64,000 nt of DNA from Clostridium sp. C2-6-12 (GTDB taxonomy: Bacteria > Bacillota > Clostridia > Clostridiales > Clostridiaceae): contig NZ_JAABNP010000003.1 of assembly GCF_009928485.1 (NCBI RefSeq), positions 62,001 through 126,000 on the forward strand. Reading direction: 5' to 3'. Position 1 is the first letter of the stretch. Each line of letters begins with the position of its first letter. Positions 46,027 through 54,733 of this stretch are shown piece by piece. Position numbers and translations under genes: made by a program. The notes beneath the pieces were generated by a model. It was not told the DNA's origin. It ran no database searches and worked only from the letters and a program-made list of their open reading frames with translations.

Positions 46027-46094
46027 TAAGGCATATTCAAATAAAATTTCTTATTCTAAAATAATCAAAAGTTATCTTTATTGAATACGCCTTA
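46027..46094 (-). promoter_or_regulatory. Long hairpin between binding protein and permease genes
   Basis: Arms TAAGGCATATTCAA (46027-46040) and TTGAATACGCCTTA (46081-46094) pair with one wobble around 40 bases. On the minus strand it is followed by AAATATTTTTAG. It may act as a leaky terminator or RNA stabiliser, giving more binding protein than permease. Confidence 0.6.
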
Positions 46095-46104
46095 TTAAAT
46101 TATA

Positions 46105-46941
46105 TTATTTTAAAACTATATCTTCTTCAAACCATTTCTTAGATATTTCTGCTGCAGTTTTGTCTGCTATTACTTCATCTAAAGCTTTGTTAAAGGCTTC
46201 AACAAATTTAGTATCTCCTTTTCTAATTCCAACTCCATATTGCTCACTTCCAAAATCTTCAGTTAAAATTTTGTACTTTTCTTGTCCTCTGGCCTTCATG
46301 TAATATCTTGCTAATATCTCGTCAACAACAATTGCATCTAATCTTTTTGCTTCTAAATCCATTAATGCCTGATTATTATCTTTAAAAGTAACAAGCTTTC
46401 CACTATCAAAACTCTTTAAAAGATTTGCATCTTTTTCTACTGCATCTACTGCAGTAGATTCATTTTGTGCTCCAACTTTCTTACCTGCTAAATCCGCTTT
46501 AGCGCTTATTGGAGAATTTGCAAGTGTTACTATAACTTGCTTATTATTTAAATATGGTTTTGAAAATTCAACCTTTTCTTTTCTTTCATCACTAATTGAA
46601 TATCCATTCCAAATTAAATCTATATTCCCATTCTTAAGTTCAGTTTCCTTCATACTCCAATTTATCGGCTGGAATTTCACTTTTTTGTTAAGCTTTTTAG
46701 CAACTGCTTCTGCTAAATCTATATCAAAGCCAACTACTTTTCCGCTTTCATCTTTAAATCCCATTGGAACAAATGTATCATCAAAGCCTAATACTAATTC
46801 TTCTTTATCCAATGTGCTAGCTGCTGCCTTTGTATCTTCCTTTTTAGCCCCTGTATTTCCTGAACAAGCAACTAAACCTGTTCCTAGTGTTGCTATAACA
46901 GCAACTATAGTTAATTTCTTTATTAAAACATTCATTTTCAT
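46105..46941 (-). CDS. Polar amino acid ABC transporter substrate-binding lipoprotein
   Basis: The 278-residue protein has a signal peptide and lipobox L-V-A-C (Cys26). It also has the family-3 solute-binding fold: LVLGFDDTFVPMGFKDESG, VVGFDIDLAEAVAKKL, LIWNGYSIS and DAIVVDE. GGGGGAAATTATTT precedes the ATG at 46939-46941; a second Met two codons on is possible. As first gene of its operon it is likely expressed most strongly. The ligand cannot be assigned from motifs alone. Confidence 0.93.
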   Translation of the reverse strand: MKMNVLIKKLTIVAVIATLGTGLVACSGNTGAKKEDTKAAASTLDKEELVLGFDDTFVPMGFKDESGKVVGFDIDLAEAVAKKLNKKVKFQPINWSMKETELKNGNIDLIWNGYSISDERKEKVEFSKPYLNNKQVIVTLANSPISAKADLAGKKVGAQNESTAVDAVEKDANLLKSFDSGKLVTFKDNNQALMDLEAKRLDAIVVDEILARYYMKARGQEKYKILTEDFGSEQYGVGIRKGDTKFVEAFNKALDEVIADKTAAEISKKWFEEDIVLK

Positions 46942-47142
46942 AAATAATTTCCCCCTTGATTAGTTTTTCTATTTATTACTTTATCACGCTAAAGTAAAAA
47001 AATCAAGTATTTTTTATTTTTTTAATTATTTATATTTAAAATTCAATTTATTTCATTATTACCGCTAAGTGTTTTGCAAATAATTGCCTTGCTTCTACCA
47101 TTTACTTTTATATTTTACAATTGATCGAACAAGTTATTTAAA

Positions 47143-47210
47143 AATAAAAAAATGCCAATCTGATTGTTATCCTATTTAAATATGGTAACTATAGATCAGC
47201 ATTTTTTTAT
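47143..47210. terminator. Terminator next to the coiled-coil lipoprotein gene
   Basis: An imperfect long stem has outer AATGC/GCATT and CTGAT/ATCAG arms, inner GTTA/TAAC, and A/T runs on both sides. It lies just downstream of the minus-strand lipoprotein stop. The rest of 46942-47142 is the AT-rich leader of the importer. Confidence 0.75.
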
Positions 47211-47211
47211 T

Positions 47212-47727
47212 TTATCTTGTTGAAGAAGCTCTATCCAAAGCTCTTTGCATATTATCCATATGAGTAGAAAATTCATCTATTGTATCTGTAACCTTAACTT
47301 TATCAACTGGGTTTTCATAGGTATCCGCTCTGTCTTTAGCATCCTTCACATTATTTTTAAGTTCATCTAATTTATCTGATATATCATCTAATTGTTCTTT
47401 TAGATCTTCACTTTTACCTTCAAAATCAGCATTATTTAAAGCATTTGTTAATTCATCTGCTTTTTGATTTAATTCTTTCATAGTCCTTTGAGTATCACTA
47501 TCAACTTCGTCAATTTTGTCAGATAATTCTTTTGGTGTCGTTTTTATTTTATCCATTACATCTTTCATTTTTTCTGAATCAAACACTTCATTCACTTTAT
47601 CTCCTGATGGCTTTTCATCAGTATTTTCCTTTGTTTCAATTATATAATCATCTTTAAGATTACATCCAATCATAGAAAAAGCGAGAATCATGCAAAGCAT
47701 TATACTCAATATTTTTTTTATCTTCAT
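47212..47727 (-). CDS. Coiled-coil lipoprotein
   Basis: The 171-residue protein has a signal peptide with lipobox SMIGC (Cys22) and a charged, mostly helical remainder. The segment from about residue 50 to 165 is rich in Glu, Lys and Asp with heptad-like spacing (KELNQKADELTNALNN, LKEQLDDISDKLDELKNN), so a surface coiled coil is likely. No enzyme motif is present. It stands alone, and its function is unknown. Confidence 0.75.
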   Translation of the reverse strand: MKIKKILSIMLCMILAFSMIGCNLKDDYIIETKENTDEKPSGDKVNEVFDSEKMKDVMDKIKTTPKELSDKIDEVDSDTQRTMKELNQKADELTNALNNADFEGKSEDLKEQLDDISDKLDELKNNVKDAKDRADTYENPVDKVKVTDTIDEFSTHMDNMQRALDRASSTR

Positions 47728-47841
47728 TTTTTCACCCCGATATATATTTTTGTACTGCTTAGTATATATTAATATTTTTTTATGATTATTTCAACATTAA
47801 CTTATAATTTTATTTAGGGCAATAATATGAATTATTACATT

Positions 47842-48654
47842 TTATAGTTTATATAACATTCTTTTTTTATATTTTATTGTAGCCACTTCACTTATATCTC
47901 TTATAGTCATATAATTAGATATACCTCCATAAGCTCCTACAATAGGCATTCCCTGAATAACTTTAGCAAACATCATACTTTCGGATAAATTTCTTGAAGT
48001 TTCTTTTATTAGTTGATTAATATCTATTTCATTCTTAAAACCATTATCAATATTATAACCTATTCTATCTATTTCATTTGAATATAAAATTTTTTGTGGC
48101 GTTTTATTTACACTTGCACAGATTATATTTAAAATAAATGCTTTTTCTTCATCCGAATCATATTTAAATCCATAATTTAAGCAGATTTCATATATGGTCT
48201 TTAAAATTACTCCTATAAAAACTGGTATATCAGGAAGTCCTATTCCTAAAACACCTAAGGCTGTTCCTTCTGTAGTTGTAAGACCTTTATTTACCCAGAT
48301 TCCCTTTCTAGCCGTCTTATCAAATCTATTTAAATTTTTATTGCTAATTTGTTTAGATAAAATATATTCATTTATATCAGCTTCATTTTTTAATTTCTCT
48401 AAATTATAGCTCTTTTCTATTATAATAGATCCTTTTTCAAAAACATAATAAAATCCTTTTTCAAAAGCCTTATCAAAGGTACCCATTACTTTTGATGGAA
48501 AATATTCTTCTATTTTATTCTTTATTACTGCAATCTTACTTTGTATAAACTCATTTTCTTTTTTATCAAAAAATTTCTCTTCCCTTCTTCGCAGCTTTTC
48601 TTTTTGATGATTTATGATCTTTTTTTCTCTGCTAATTTTATAGTTAAAATTCAT
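47842..48654 (-). CDS. EcsC-family protein
   Basis: The 270-residue protein has a highly basic N-terminus (REKKIINHQKEKLRRREEKFF) and then the EcsC domain with the typical TTTEGTALGVLGIGLPDIP, ETSRNLSESMMF, and GMPIVGAYGGISNYMTIRD stretches. Two weakly hydrophobic segments suggest membrane association. EcsC is linked to an ABC transporter in Bacillus but its activity is unknown. GGAGGGAG precedes the ATG. It stands alone here, with no EcsA/EcsB neighbours. Confidence 0.82.
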   Translation of the reverse strand: MNFNYKISREKKIINHQKEKLRRREEKFFDKKENEFIQSKIAVIKNKIEEYFPSKVMGTFDKAFEKGFYYVFEKGSIIIEKSYNLEKLKNEADINEYILSKQISNKNLNRFDKTARKGIWVNKGLTTTEGTALGVLGIGLPDIPVFIGVILKTIYEICLNYGFKYDSDEEKAFILNIICASVNKTPQKILYSNEIDRIGYNIDNGFKNEIDINQLIKETSRNLSESMMFAKVIQGMPIVGAYGGISNYMTIRDISEVATIKYKKRMLYKL

Positions 48655-48863
48655 TTTTCTCCCTCCATTCCTTAGATCTTTTATAAATATACTTTTCCGA
48701 CCATATTAACTAATTTTCTGTTATATATATATTAATTCCAAATAATGAATATTTCAAACATTACTTATACATGTATTAATTATATTTATTTTACAGTTTT
48801 AGCTACCTCCTTAAATTCATATAATTATTCAATTTTACTACCCCTAAAGTTACATAATGCATG

Positions 48864-48905
48864 AAAATAAGGAGAGTTAGTTTTCTCTTCTACTCTCCTT
48901 ATTTT
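48864..48905. terminator. Terminator of the SPFH/NfeD operon
   Basis: Perfect 14-base arms AAAATAAGGAGAGT and ACTCTCCTTATTTT enclose a 14-base loop, with A/T runs both sides. It is seven bases after the SPFH stop. Confidence 0.9.
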
Positions 48906-48911
48906 CTATCT

Positions 48912-49856
48912 TTATTCTTTATTGCCTTTTAACATTTCTCCAATTGCCGCTATACTTCCAAGGGAAGATAAAGTTTCATTAGGTAATATAAGCTTATTAG
49001 CTGGGCTATTAGCCATTTCCTTAAGGGCTTCAACTTGCTTTAATGCTATAACTGTTTCATTTGTACCTGATTCAATAATAGCTGTGTTTACTTTTCTTAT
49101 TGCTTCAGCTTCTGCCTGTGCTATTTGTTCTATAGCCTTAGCTTTACCTTCTGCTTCTAGTAACTGAGATTCCTTCAAACCTTCTGCTCTTCTAATATTG
49201 GCTTCTTTTTCTGCTTCTGCTGATAATATTTTTGATTGCTTTTCACCTTCTGCTTTTTCTATTTGTGATTGTCTTAAACCTTCTGCTTGAAGAATCATAG
49301 CTCTCTTATCTCTTTCAGCTTTCATTTGCTTTTCCATAGCCGCTTGTATTTCAGCAGGTGGCACTATGTTTTTTATTTCAACAGATAATATTTTTATTCC
49401 ATATGCATCAGTAACTTCATCTATAATACTTAAAAGATCTTGGTTTATAGCATCTCTTCCTGATAAAATTTCATCTAAACTCATATTACCTAATATATTT
49501 CTCATATTAGTTGTAGCTGAATATACTATACCTGAAACATAATCTTCTATATTATAAACAGCATCTTTTGCATTTAAAACCTTGTAGAATATAACATTAT
49601 CAACTAATATTTTTACATTATCCTTTGTGATAACTGATTGAGGTTGTACATCTAAAATTTGTTGTTTAGTTGAAATTTTTCTTCTTACATAATCTACAAA
49701 TGGTATTATAAAATGCCATCCTGGTTCTAATACCTTATCAAATTGTCCAAATCTTTCTACTACATATAAATAACCTGTGTTTACTATTTTAATTGATGAT
49801 ATAACTACTGCTAATACAAATAGTAATATTACTCCTAAAACTATCATTAATTCCAT
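48912..49856 (-). CDS. SPFH/Band 7 (slipin/QmcA-like) membrane protein
   Basis: The 314-residue protein has an N-terminal membrane helix (about 4-24) and the Band 7 domain (YLYVVERFGQFDKVLEPGWHFIIPF, KDNVKILVDNVIFYKV). It ends in a long Ala/Glu/Lys-rich coiled coil (AEGEKQSKILSAEAEKEA). Such proteins form membrane scaffolds and often work with NfeD partners. The upstream gene encodes one, 53 bases away, so the two are most likely one unit. Confidence 0.93.
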   Translation of the reverse strand: MELMIVLGVILLFVLAVVISSIKIVNTGYLYVVERFGQFDKVLEPGWHFIIPFVDYVRRKISTKQQILDVQPQSVITKDNVKILVDNVIFYKVLNAKDAVYNIEDYVSGIVYSATTNMRNILGNMSLDEILSGRDAINQDLLSIIDEVTDAYGIKILSVEIKNIVPPAEIQAAMEKQMKAERDKRAMILQAEGLRQSQIEKAEGEKQSKILSAEAEKEANIRRAEGLKESQLLEAEGKAKAIEQIAQAEAEAIRKVNTAIIESGTNETVIALKQVEALKEMANSPANKLILPNETLSSLGSIAAIGEMLKGNKE

Positions 49857-49908
49857 TTTCTATTCCCCCCATAATAGTGTATACAAATTTCTATTTCCTT
49901 ATAGATTA

Positions 49909-50340
49909 CTATACACTATCTATTTTTTTTATTTTTAATTTTATTCCTTCAATTCCTGTAATCTGGAACTTCTCTCCTACATGAATTTCATCACCTTCAT
50001 TAATAACTGTCCAATATTCTCCATTAATCTTAATCTGTGCTTTATCAAATATTTCTTTTTCACTTACAATAATGTTGCCAATATAAGTTTCTTCTCTAAG
50101 AGGTATATTTTTATGTGCATTATTGTATTTTTTCTTTAGTGCTGGATAACCAAATACTAAAACAACTATACTTACAGCCGCGAAAATTATTATTTGAATT
50201 ATAAATGGCACTCCTAAAGTAGCACTTATTGCAGAAACAACAGCTCCTATTGAAAACATTGCAAAGAAAAAGCTGCTGGTCATAACATCTACCACAATAG
50301 AACAAACCGCAACAACTAACCAAAATACTGCTGGTCCCAT
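49909..50340 (-). CDS. NfeD-family membrane protein
   Basis: The 143-residue protein has three or four membrane helices followed by a C-terminal OB-fold NfeD domain. The first helix is PAVFWLVVAVCSIVVDV and the OB-fold reads EETYIGNIIVSEKEIFDKA, INGEYWTVINEGDEIHVGEK and TGIEGIKLKI. I chose the ATG at 50338-50340 with GGGAGGG six bases upstream; the frame extends to 50400 without support. It pairs with the SPFH protein downstream, a known association. Confidence 0.9.
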   Translation of the reverse strand: MGPAVFWLVVAVCSIVVDVMTSSFFFAMFSIGAVVSAISATLGVPFIIQIIIFAAVSIVVLVFGYPALKKKYNNAHKNIPLREETYIGNIIVSEKEIFDKAQIKINGEYWTVINEGDEIHVGEKFQITGIEGIKLKIKKIDSV

Positions 50341-50677
50341 CTGAATCCCTCCCAACCTAATAATACTAATTTTTCTTTGTTTGTTAATGAAATATTTCAT
50401 ATACCCATTATATAGCTTAGATAATTGTTTTGCAAGTTATCTTTTATCTTAAAAAGAGTTATTTATTACCGTTTTGTTTGAATTTCTTTTATAATCTTCT
50501 TCTTACTTTGATTTAATTCACATTTAGTTTATAATTGTTTAAGATATATTTTATTAACAATAATTAATTTCAAACACTTAATTAAAGAAATTCGCTAAAG
50601 ATTTCAAAGGAAATGATAATATGTCCATTAATTATTTATCATTGACTATTAATTTATACATATTAAGGAGTGATCAT

Positions 50678-52576
50678 ATGGATTTTATTAAAGTTGCAGC
50701 TGCTTGTCCTAAAACTAAAGTTGCTGATGTTGACTATAATGTTGAAAATATTTTATTCTGTATAAAGGAAGCTGTTAATAAAGGAAATAAATTTATAGTT
50801 TTTCCTGAACTTTGTATTACCTCTTATACTTGCGGTGATTTATTTTTACAAGAATATTTAATTAACAAATCTTTAAATGGAATTAAGGAAATATTAGAGG
50901 CTACTAAAAATGAAGATATTTTAATTGCAGTTGGTGCTCCACTTCTTTCTGAAAGTGTCTTATATAATTGCGCTTATCTGTTATTTAAAGGAAAAATACT
51001 TGGAATTGTACCAAAATCATATCTTCCAAATTATAGTGAATTTTATGAAAAGAGATGGTTTACTGAAGGATTTTCAATAGAAAGTGAAAAAGTCGATTTA
51101 TCATTTCAAAATGAAGTTCCCTTTGGCACAAATTTAATTTTTTCATCTAACCTTGGGAACTTTGGAGTTGAAATTTGCGAAGATCTATGGGTAACAATAC
51201 CTCCAAGCTCTTATTTGGCTCTTATGGGTGCACATATAATAGGAAATCTTTCTGCTTCAAATGAATTAGTAAGTAAAATGGATTATAGAAAGAGTCTTAT
51301 TTCAAATCAAAGTGCTAGAACTATGTGTTCTTATATATATTCGTCTGCTGGAGTTCATGAATCTACAACAGATGTATTATTCAGCGGACACCTTCTAATC
51401 AGTGAAAATGGTTCATTATTAAAGGAAAATAACCGCTTCCAAAGAGAAAATGAAGTAATTTCTTCTATTGTTGATGTATTTAAACTTAAGGCTGAAAGAA
51501 TGAAAAATCTTAGCTTTAGAGATTCTTTTAAATTCTTAAACAAAAAGCCTGTTATGATAAACTTTGAATTTGAAAAAACTTCAATTGAAGTTTTTGATAG
51601 ATATGTTGATAAACACCCATTTGTTCCTTCATATGAAAAAGAAAGGGAAATGCGTTGCAAAGAAATCTTCAACATACAATCTGCAAGCCTTGCAAAAAGA
51701 TTAGAACACACAAAATCCCAAAAGGCAGTAATCGGAATTTCAGGTGGCTTAGATTCAACTCTTGCATTACTTGTAATAGTTAAAACCTTTGAATTGCTTA
51801 ATATAGATAAGAAGAACATTGTTACTATAACTATGCCTGGCTTTGGTACAACTGATAGAACATATAATAATGCTATTGATTTATGCAGAGAACTTGGAAC
51901 AGATCTTAGAGAAATTAATATAGTTAAAGCTTCTCTTCAACATTTTGAAGATATTGGCCACGATAAAAATATTCATGATGTTACTTATGAAAATGTTCAA
52001 GCAAGAGAAAGAACTCAAATATTGATGGATATTGCAAATAAAGAAAGAGGTTTATTAATTGGAACTGGTGATTTATCAGAGCTTGCTCTTGGATGGTGCA
52101 CCTACAATGGAGATCATATGTCCATGTATTCTGTAAATCCTTCTATACCAAAAACTCTTGTTAGGTATTTAGTAAAATATGTAGCACAAAATGAATCTAC
52201 AGAGGCCGTATGCAATACTCTTATGGATATATTAGATACACCTGTAAGCCCAGAATTACTACCAAAAGATCAAAATGGTGAAATAGCTCAAAAGACTGAA
52301 GATATAGTAGGTCCTTATGAGCTTCACGATTTCTTCTTATATCATTTTATTAAACATGGTTCAACAAAGGAAAGAATATTCTACTTAGCTAAAGTGGCAT
52401 TTAAAGGTAATTATTCTGAAGAAGAAATAGAAAAATGGTTAGATAAATTTATGTTTAGATTCTTCACTCAACAATTTAAGAGAAGCGCTCTTCCTGACGG
52501 ACCTAAAGTAGGAAGTATTTCTTTAAGTCCTAGAGGTGACTGGCGTATGCCTTCAGATGCTGCTCCCTGGAAATAG
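50678..52576 (+). CDS. nadE: Glutamine-dependent NAD+ synthetase
   Basis: The enzyme amidates nicotinic acid adenine dinucleotide to NAD+ with glutamine as nitrogen donor. The 632-residue protein has an N-terminal nitrilase-fold glutaminase with the triad Glu44 (FPELC), Lys113 (VPKSYLPN) and Cys167 (VEICEDL). The C-terminal synthetase has the P-loop ISGGLDST (about 354-361), followed by the DLSELALGWCTYNGDHMS motif. I chose the ATG at 50678-50680 with AAGGAG upstream; a longer frame to 50621 lacks a site. The length matches the two-domain family. It stands alone. Confidence 0.96.
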   Translation: MDFIKVAAACPKTKVADVDYNVENILFCIKEAVNKGNKFIVFPELCITSYTCGDLFLQEYLINKSLNGIKEILEATKNEDILIAVGAPLLSESVLYNCAYLLFKGKILGIVPKSYLPNYSEFYEKRWFTEGFSIESEKVDLSFQNEVPFGTNLIFSSNLGNFGVEICEDLWVTIPPSSYLALMGAHIIGNLSASNELVSKMDYRKSLISNQSARTMCSYIYSSAGVHESTTDVLFSGHLLISENGSLLKENNRFQRENEVISSIVDVFKLKAERMKNLSFRDSFKFLNKKPVMINFEFEKTSIEVFDRYVDKHPFVPSYEKEREMRCKEIFNIQSASLAKRLEHTKSQKAVIGISGGLDSTLALLVIVKTFELLNIDKKNIVTITMPGFGTTDRTYNNAIDLCRELGTDLREINIVKASLQHFEDIGHDKNIHDVTYENVQARERTQILMDIANKERGLLIGTGDLSELALGWCTYNGDHMSMYSVNPSIPKTLVRYLVKYVAQNESTEAVCNTLMDILDTPVSPELLPKDQNGEIAQKTEDIVGPYELHDFFLYHFIKHGSTKERIFYLAKVAFKGNYSEEEIEKWLDKFMFRFFTQQFKRSALPDGPKVGSISLSPRGDWRMPSDAAPWK

Positions 52577-52787
52577 TATTGTAAAAAAGCTTTAAAGAAT
52601 CTATATTTATTACTTATTTTTTAAAGTTAATAATATTTTATTGATATTTTAACAATAAACTTCCACTTTTCATAATGGATTGTAGAAATTTCTTTTAAGT
52701 AGTGCTACAATAGATGTTATTAAATAAACAATGGCAATAGGCATATAAATTTTAGCCAGGGCCTGTATAGATATGGAGGAATGGAAA

Positions 52788-53819
52788 ATGGGGAAAAAAG
52801 CTGATATAGACTGGAGTAAACTAGGATTCGATTACATAAAAACGGATTATCGTTATATTTCAGTTTGGAAAGATGGACAATGGGACGAAGGAAAACTTAC
52901 AGAAGATAATATGATTTCTATAAGCGAAGCTTCTACTGTTATTCATTATGGTCAAAGTTGCTTTGAAGGTCTTAAAGCATATACAACAAAAGAAGGAAAA
53001 ATTCAATTATTTAGACCTGACTTAAATGCTGAACGTATGAATGAAAGCTGCGACAAACTTCTTATGCCACACGTTCCTGTAGAGAAATTTATCGATGCTG
53101 TTAAGCAAGTAGTAAAGGCAAATGAAAAATACGTTCCACCATATGGAAGTGGTGCGACATTATATATTAGACCATATTTAATGGGTGTTGGGCATAATAT
53201 AGGTGTTAAACCAGCACCAGAATATATCTTTGGTGTATTTTGTATTCCAGTTGGTCCTTATTTTAAGGATGGAGTCTCTCCTTGCAATTACATAGTTTTA
53301 GATGACTTTGACAGAGCAGCTCCTCACGGTACTGGTGGTAACAAAGTTGGTGGAAATTATGCTGCATCGTTACAAGCTCATGCAGTAGCTGCAAAAAAAG
53401 GTTTTGCTGATTGTATTTACCTAGATCCTGCTACTCATACTAAAATTGAAGAAATAGGAGCGGCAAACTTCTTTGGTATAACTAAAAATGATGAATTTGT
53501 TACACCTAAATCTCCATCTATTTTACCAAGTATAACTAAGCGTTCTCTTCTTCATATAGCAGAACATTACTTAAAAATGCCTGTTTATGAAAGAGAAGTA
53601 CCAATTGATACTATAGATGAATTTAAAGAAGCTGGCGCTTGTGGAACAGCAGCTGTAATCACTCCTATTGGCGGAATTCACTACAATGGGAAATTACATG
53701 TATTCCATAGTGAAACTGAAGTTGGTCCTATAACTCAAAAATTATACGATTTACTTTTAGGAATTCAACTTGGTGATGTTGAAGCTCCTGAAGGTTGGAT
53801 ATACGAAGTTGAAATATAA
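52788..53819 (+). CDS. ilvE: Branched-chain amino acid aminotransferase
   Basis: The PLP fold-type IV enzyme interconverts Leu, Ile and Val with their 2-oxo acids. The 343-residue protein has SVWKDGQWDEGKL, HYGQSCFEGLKAY, and GTGGNKVGGNYAASL with the PLP Lys. It also has EEIGAANFFG and the GTAAVITPIGGI phosphate-binding segment. It belongs to the longer (about 340-360) bacterial group. I chose the ATG at 52788 with GGAGG eight bases upstream; an ATG at 52773 lies just before that site. No T-box or CodY box was recognised in the 211-base upstream gap. Confidence 0.95.
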   Translation: MGKKADIDWSKLGFDYIKTDYRYISVWKDGQWDEGKLTEDNMISISEASTVIHYGQSCFEGLKAYTTKEGKIQLFRPDLNAERMNESCDKLLMPHVPVEKFIDAVKQVVKANEKYVPPYGSGATLYIRPYLMGVGHNIGVKPAPEYIFGVFCIPVGPYFKDGVSPCNYIVLDDFDRAAPHGTGGNKVGGNYAASLQAHAVAAKKGFADCIYLDPATHTKIEEIGAANFFGITKNDEFVTPKSPSILPSITKRSLLHIAEHYLKMPVYEREVPIDTIDEFKEAGACGTAAVITPIGGIHYNGKLHVFHSETEVGPITQKLYDLLLGIQLGDVEAPEGWIYEVEI

Positions 53820-53831
53820 CTATCCACATGG

Positions 53832-53876
53832 AAAAAGCAGGTAGAGGTATTACTAAAATACCCTACCTGCTTTTTT
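53832..53876 (+). terminator. Terminator after ilvE
   Basis: Arms AAAAAGCAGGTAG and CTACCTGCTTTTTT carry an inner GGTAT/ATACC pair and a U-run. Confidence 0.92.
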
Positions 53877-54152
53877 ATCCCAAAATCATTAACCAGCTTT
53901 TATTCATCTAAATCTACAAAATCATAATTTGCTATCATATTGTAAATTAATTTCTAATATAAATATATTATGCTCAAACTATATTTCTATCTTCTAAACT
54001 TTTCTATTTACACTCCGAATATATAAATAACAAATGAAATATAAGGATTTATGATTTTGAATATAGTTAACTCATATTTAGATTTAACTAATTTTCAATA
54101 ATCATATACTTCTATAAACAAATGAACGAAATGCATAATATGATTAAGTTTA

Positions 54153-54178
54153 AGTAACCAAATTATAAATTGGTAACT
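54153..54178. promoter_or_regulatory. Imperfect 26-base palindrome before the unknown gene
   Basis: AGT-a-ACCAA followed by TTGGT-a-ACT around a central TTATAA forms a near-perfect inverted repeat. It lies about 30 bases before the start codon, close to the expected transcription start. It may be an operator. The remaining 53877-54152 gap shows nothing I recognise. Confidence 0.45.
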
Positions 54179-54209
54179 TTGCTTATATACTTAAAAAGGA
54201 GGAATGTAT

Positions 54210-54641
54210 ATGTTTGATAATCGAGTAATTTCTAGAAGTAAATATGTTGTAAATGGTGTAACTCGTATCACTGCTGAAAATAGCATAACTAAAAGACCTT
54301 ATAGTAAAACTGATGTTTCTTCAGATAAAAAGCATGATGATTCACATTCCTTTAATGAAACCTTACATTCAAAAGCTAAAAGGAAAGGTGAAAATGAAGA
54401 TTTAAATAGTTTTGAAAATGAATTAGATAATATGTCAAGATTAAGAAGTGAAGAAAATTCTAGGCTAGTTCAAGCTAGATTTAACCATAATAACATTGAT
54501 AAATATAAACCTATAAATAATCCTGCTGAAACTCAATTGCATAATAAAATAGGTCAAGCTATGTCAGAGGGAAAAATTGATGTTTCCGAGTTAGCTAGAA
54601 AAGTTGAACTTCTCAATGCATTAAAAAATGAATCAAAATAG
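54210..54641 (+). CDS. Hypothetical charged protein
   Basis: I do not recognise the family. The 143-residue, charged, soluble protein has a Lys/Asp/Ser/His-rich middle (about 30-80) that is probably disordered. A helical C-terminal segment (IGQAMSEGKIDVSELARKV) follows. There is no signal peptide or membrane helix. I chose the ATG at 54210, seven bases after GGAGG, rather than the one at 54204 that overlaps it. A long terminator follows. The regulatory-looking palindrome upstream suggests controlled expression. Confidence 0.65.
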   Translation: MFDNRVISRSKYVVNGVTRITAENSITKRPYSKTDVSSDKKHDDSHSFNETLHSKAKRKGENEDLNSFENELDNMSRLRSEENSRLVQARFNHNNIDKYKPINNPAETQLHNKIGQAMSEGKIDVSELARKVELLNALKNESK

Positions 54642-54669
54642 TATAATCTTATCTTGTTCTAATAGAAAT

Positions 54670-54720
54670 TAAAAGGAGTTTTAATTAGATATATTTTTCT
54701 ATCTAATTAAACTCCTTTTA
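54670..54720. terminator. Bidirectional terminator
   Basis: Arms of about 20 bases (AAAAGGAGTT...TTAGATA and TATCTAATTA...CTCCTTTT) pair with one bulged T around eight bases. It serves the + strand unknown gene and the minus-strand ABC exporter. Confidence 0.92.
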
Positions 54721-54733
54721 CATATTTACTTTA

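Noticed and set aside
51355..51819. Minus-strand open frame inside nadE
   Set aside because: It overlaps the conserved synthetase region of nadE and has no start signal.
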